Origin: Candidatus Babelota bacterium
GTDB lineage: Bacteria; JAGOBX01
NCBI GenBank assembly: GCA_017999075.1
Contig: JAGOBX010000034.1
Span: 1-14,777 of the forward strand
Length of the DNA stretch: 14,777 nucleotides
Direction of reading: 5' to 3'
Position numbers and translations under genes: made by a program. Positions 14,001-14,777 of this stretch are shown piece after piece; position 1 is the stretch's first letter, and the number at the start of each line of letters is the position of its first letter. The notes beneath the pieces are model-generated. The model worked only from the letters and a program-made list of their open reading frames with translations. It was not told the origin of the DNA and searched no databases.

Positions 14001-14630
14001 TGGGCTTACGATATAGGTTATGGCGGACTTGATCATGTGGTTGCTACAAACAACGATGTTAACATACTTGTTCTTGACACAGAAGTTTATTCAAATACCG
14101 GCGGTCAGGCTTCAAAAGCGTCTCAAACAGGTCAAATAGCTAAATTTGCAGCAACTGGAAAAGAACAGAGAAAAAAAGATTTAGGATTAATGTTGACAAC
14201 TTACGGTTACGTTTATGTAGCATCAGTTTCAATAGGCGCCAATAAAAATCATTATTTAAAAGTGTTAAAAGAAGCTGAAGCATATCCAGGTCCTTCTGTA
14301 ATAATTTGTTATGCTCCTTGTATAAATCATGGTATAAATATGACCCATTCAATCAACGAAGAAAAACTTGCTGTTGAATGCGGATATTGGCCGTTGTATA
14401 TTTACAATCCTTTATTAAAAAATGAAGGTAAAAACCCGTTTGTTTTTGAAAGCAAAGAACCTAATGGAAAATTTCAGGAATTTTTAATGAGCGAAGTCAG
14501 GTATAGTTCGCTTTCAAAACAATTTCCTGAAATAGCAAAAACACTTTTTGCCAAAGCAGAAAAAGATATGCTTGAAAGGTTCAAGTATTATAAAAAATTA
14601 GCTGCTCTTTCATTTGAAGATTTTAAATAA
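11079..14630 (+). CDS. nifJ: Pyruvate:ferredoxin (flavodoxin) oxidoreductase, single-chain
   Basis: PFOR oxidises pyruvate with CoA to acetyl-CoA and CO2 and reduces ferredoxin or flavodoxin; it is central to anaerobic metabolism. The 1183-residue fused form is full length. An N-terminal pyrimidine-binding domain begins DGNTAAAHIAYALSDVAALY with YPITPSS. A 2x[4Fe-4S] ferredoxin domain carries C689, C692, C695, C699 and C745, C748, C751, C755. The proximal cluster ligands are C813, C816, C841 and C1081. TPP-binding motifs are GDGWAYDIG (from 972) and the SNTGGQ region that follows. No key residue is missing. The ATG at 11079 is chosen because GGGAG (11064-11068) is 10 bases away; a GTG at 11070 would lie only one base from it. 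The gene follows recR by 77 bases, with an inverted repeat in the leader. Its codons are less AT-extreme than its neighbours, which fits high expression. Confidence 0.97.
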   Translation: MSKKLAMIDGNTAAAHIAYALSDVAALYPITPSSTMGEVADEWRAAGRKNIFGQTVRIMEMQSEAGAAGAVHGSLATGALTTTFTASQGLLLMIPNMYKISGELLPGVFHVSARSLAGHALSIFGDHADVMAARQTGWGLLASASPQEAMDLALVAHLTAIKSRVPFLHFFDGFRTSAEIAKVEMIDYEDIAKLVDMESLNEFRNRALNPEHPKMMGSAQNPDIYFQARERSNPYYTNLADSVEEHMKKVGNLTGRQYGLFDYYGAPDAKNIIVCMASGCDVIHETVDYLMKQGEKVGVLKVRLYRPWSDKHLIKAIPETVKKIAVLDRTKESGALGEPLYLDVCTSLLENSKKNIKIVGGRYGLSSKDFTPSMVNAVFENLKSGKSKNHFTVGIEDDVTNSSLPIKKTIITESPNTIRCKFWGLGSDGTVGANKNSIKIIGDHTDGYAQGYFAYDSKKSGGITISHLRFGPEKIRSSYFVNQADFIACHNQSYITRYDILDGIKEGGDFLLNCIWSAEELDEKLPAAMKKTIASKKINFYIINAYKIAEELGLGNRINMILQAAFFKITKVIADFEQVRGYMKHAVKKTYGKKGDEVVKMNNDAIDRGADAYLKVEVPEKWAKLKITADSIQYPNDFVRDILVPINSQKGDTIKVSKFTPDGSFPTGTTKYEKRGIAVKVPCWASENCIQCNQCAYVCPHAVIRPYLINEDETKSLPQGTPVLKAIGKGFENLNYKIQISPLDCTGCGSCADVCPAPKGKALIMKPLEEVIEQESKQYTYLNELPVRDNLMDKYTLKGSQFKQPLFEFSGACAGCGETPYIKLVTQLYGDRMVVANATGCSSIYGGSAPVCPYTFNKSGSGPAWANSLFEDNAEYGLGMSLGITQRRLKLAELINEAKNSNSISAELKDLFIKWLEEGQNADRSSELSGAIKKILPETIKSVNDQTLKNLLIKINENSDMLTKKSVWIIGGDGWAYDIGYGGLDHVVATNNDVNILVLDTEVYSNTGGQASKASQTGQIAKFAATGKEQRKKDLGLMLTTYGYVYVASVSIGANKNHYLKVLKEAEAYPGPSVIICYAPCINHGINMTHSINEEKLAVECGYWPLYIYNPLLKNEGKNPFVFESKEPNGKFQEFLMSEVRYSSLSKQFPEIAKTLFAKAEKDMLERFKYYKKLAALSFEDFK

Positions 14631-14777
14631 ACCTTGTTTATAAAACCAGAACATTCCGGTAATAAAAGCATCGAAATTCTTTGCGCCATTTAGCTTTGCC
14701 GTTGTAAAACCTCCGGTAAACCCACTAATAAAACCAACCAATGCAGGACACATTGTTCCTCCTGTAGCAATTGTCAA
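14610..14777 (-). CDS. C-terminal fragment of an unidentified, probably membrane-associated protein
   Basis: A minus-strand frame enters from the right edge and stays open for 55 codons to a TGA at 14610-14612. The visible residues include GGTMCPALVGFISGFTGG, a hydrophobic glycine-rich stretch that could be a membrane segment, followed by AKLNGAKNFDAFITGMFWFY and a lysine-containing tail. The plus-strand frames of 14631-14777 that I checked are closed by stops. I do not recognise the family. The frame overlaps the last 21 bases of nifJ in convergent orientation, and I see no terminator hairpin between them. It may be a real gene end or a chance open frame; only the sequence beyond the window can settle it. 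Confidence 0.5.
   Translation of the reverse strand: MTIATGGTMCPALVGFISGFTGGFTTAKLNGAKNFDAFITGMFWFYKQGLFKIFK

Noticed and set aside
14140-14352. Minus-strand 70-codon frame inside nifJ
   Set aside because: It lies wholly opposite conserved PFOR sequence, is Leu-rich, and shows no domain or ribosome-binding site.
1-14777. A new defence, mobile or biosynthetic system
   Set aside because: Every sizeable gene belongs to a known family with a housekeeping or simple signalling role. I see no transposase, integrase, toxin-antitoxin pair, reverse transcriptase or direct-repeat boundary.

Overview
This 14.8 kb window is visibly AT-rich, with long A and T tracts in genes and spacers. It reads as a compact housekeeping stretch of an anaerobic Gram-negative bacterium. 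The Gram-negative assignment rests on a secreted outer-membrane beta-barrel-like protein at 5467-6354. The anaerobic assignment rests on a full-length pyruvate:ferredoxin oxidoreductase at 11079-14630. I cannot place the organism in a phylum. There is no mobile element, CRISPR array, tRNA or rRNA, and no gene-free stretch longer than about 260 bases.

Layout. The left third is on the minus strand. Read in the direction of transcription it holds citrate synthase (gltA), a DEDDh exonuclease, an HD-GYP-like signalling protein, a YraN/UPF0102 nuclease-fold protein, quinolinate phosphoribosyltransferase (nadC) and the start of tilS, which leaves the window. At 5288-5466 two well-formed sigma-70-type promoters diverge, one for gltA and one for an outer-membrane protein of the SphA / phenol MetA-pathway type. 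That protein converges with a LeuA-family alpha-isopropylmalate synthase (6465-8009, minus), and an 18-bp-stem hairpin lies between them. From 8142 everything is on the plus strand: a tandem universal stress protein, then surE, a stand-alone cyclic-nucleotide-binding-domain protein, recR and nifJ. A partial, membrane-like reading frame on the minus strand runs in from the right edge and overlaps the end of nifJ.

How the genes fit together. PFOR makes acetyl-CoA, and citrate synthase and LeuA are both acetyl-CoA-consuming enzymes that open the routes to glutamate and leucine. NadC (NAD), TilS (tRNA-Ile decoding), RecR (recombinational repair), SurE (nucleotide phosphatase) and the exonuclease are ordinary maintenance genes. 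The HD-GYP-like protein, the universal stress protein and the cyclic-nucleotide-binding protein are the only signalling components.

What stands out. I did not find a new multi-gene system. The best leads are small: an HD-GYP domain lacking several expected metal-site residues, a LeuA with mixed type I and type II signatures, and symmetric DNA elements in the leaders of the stress protein, surE and nifJ.
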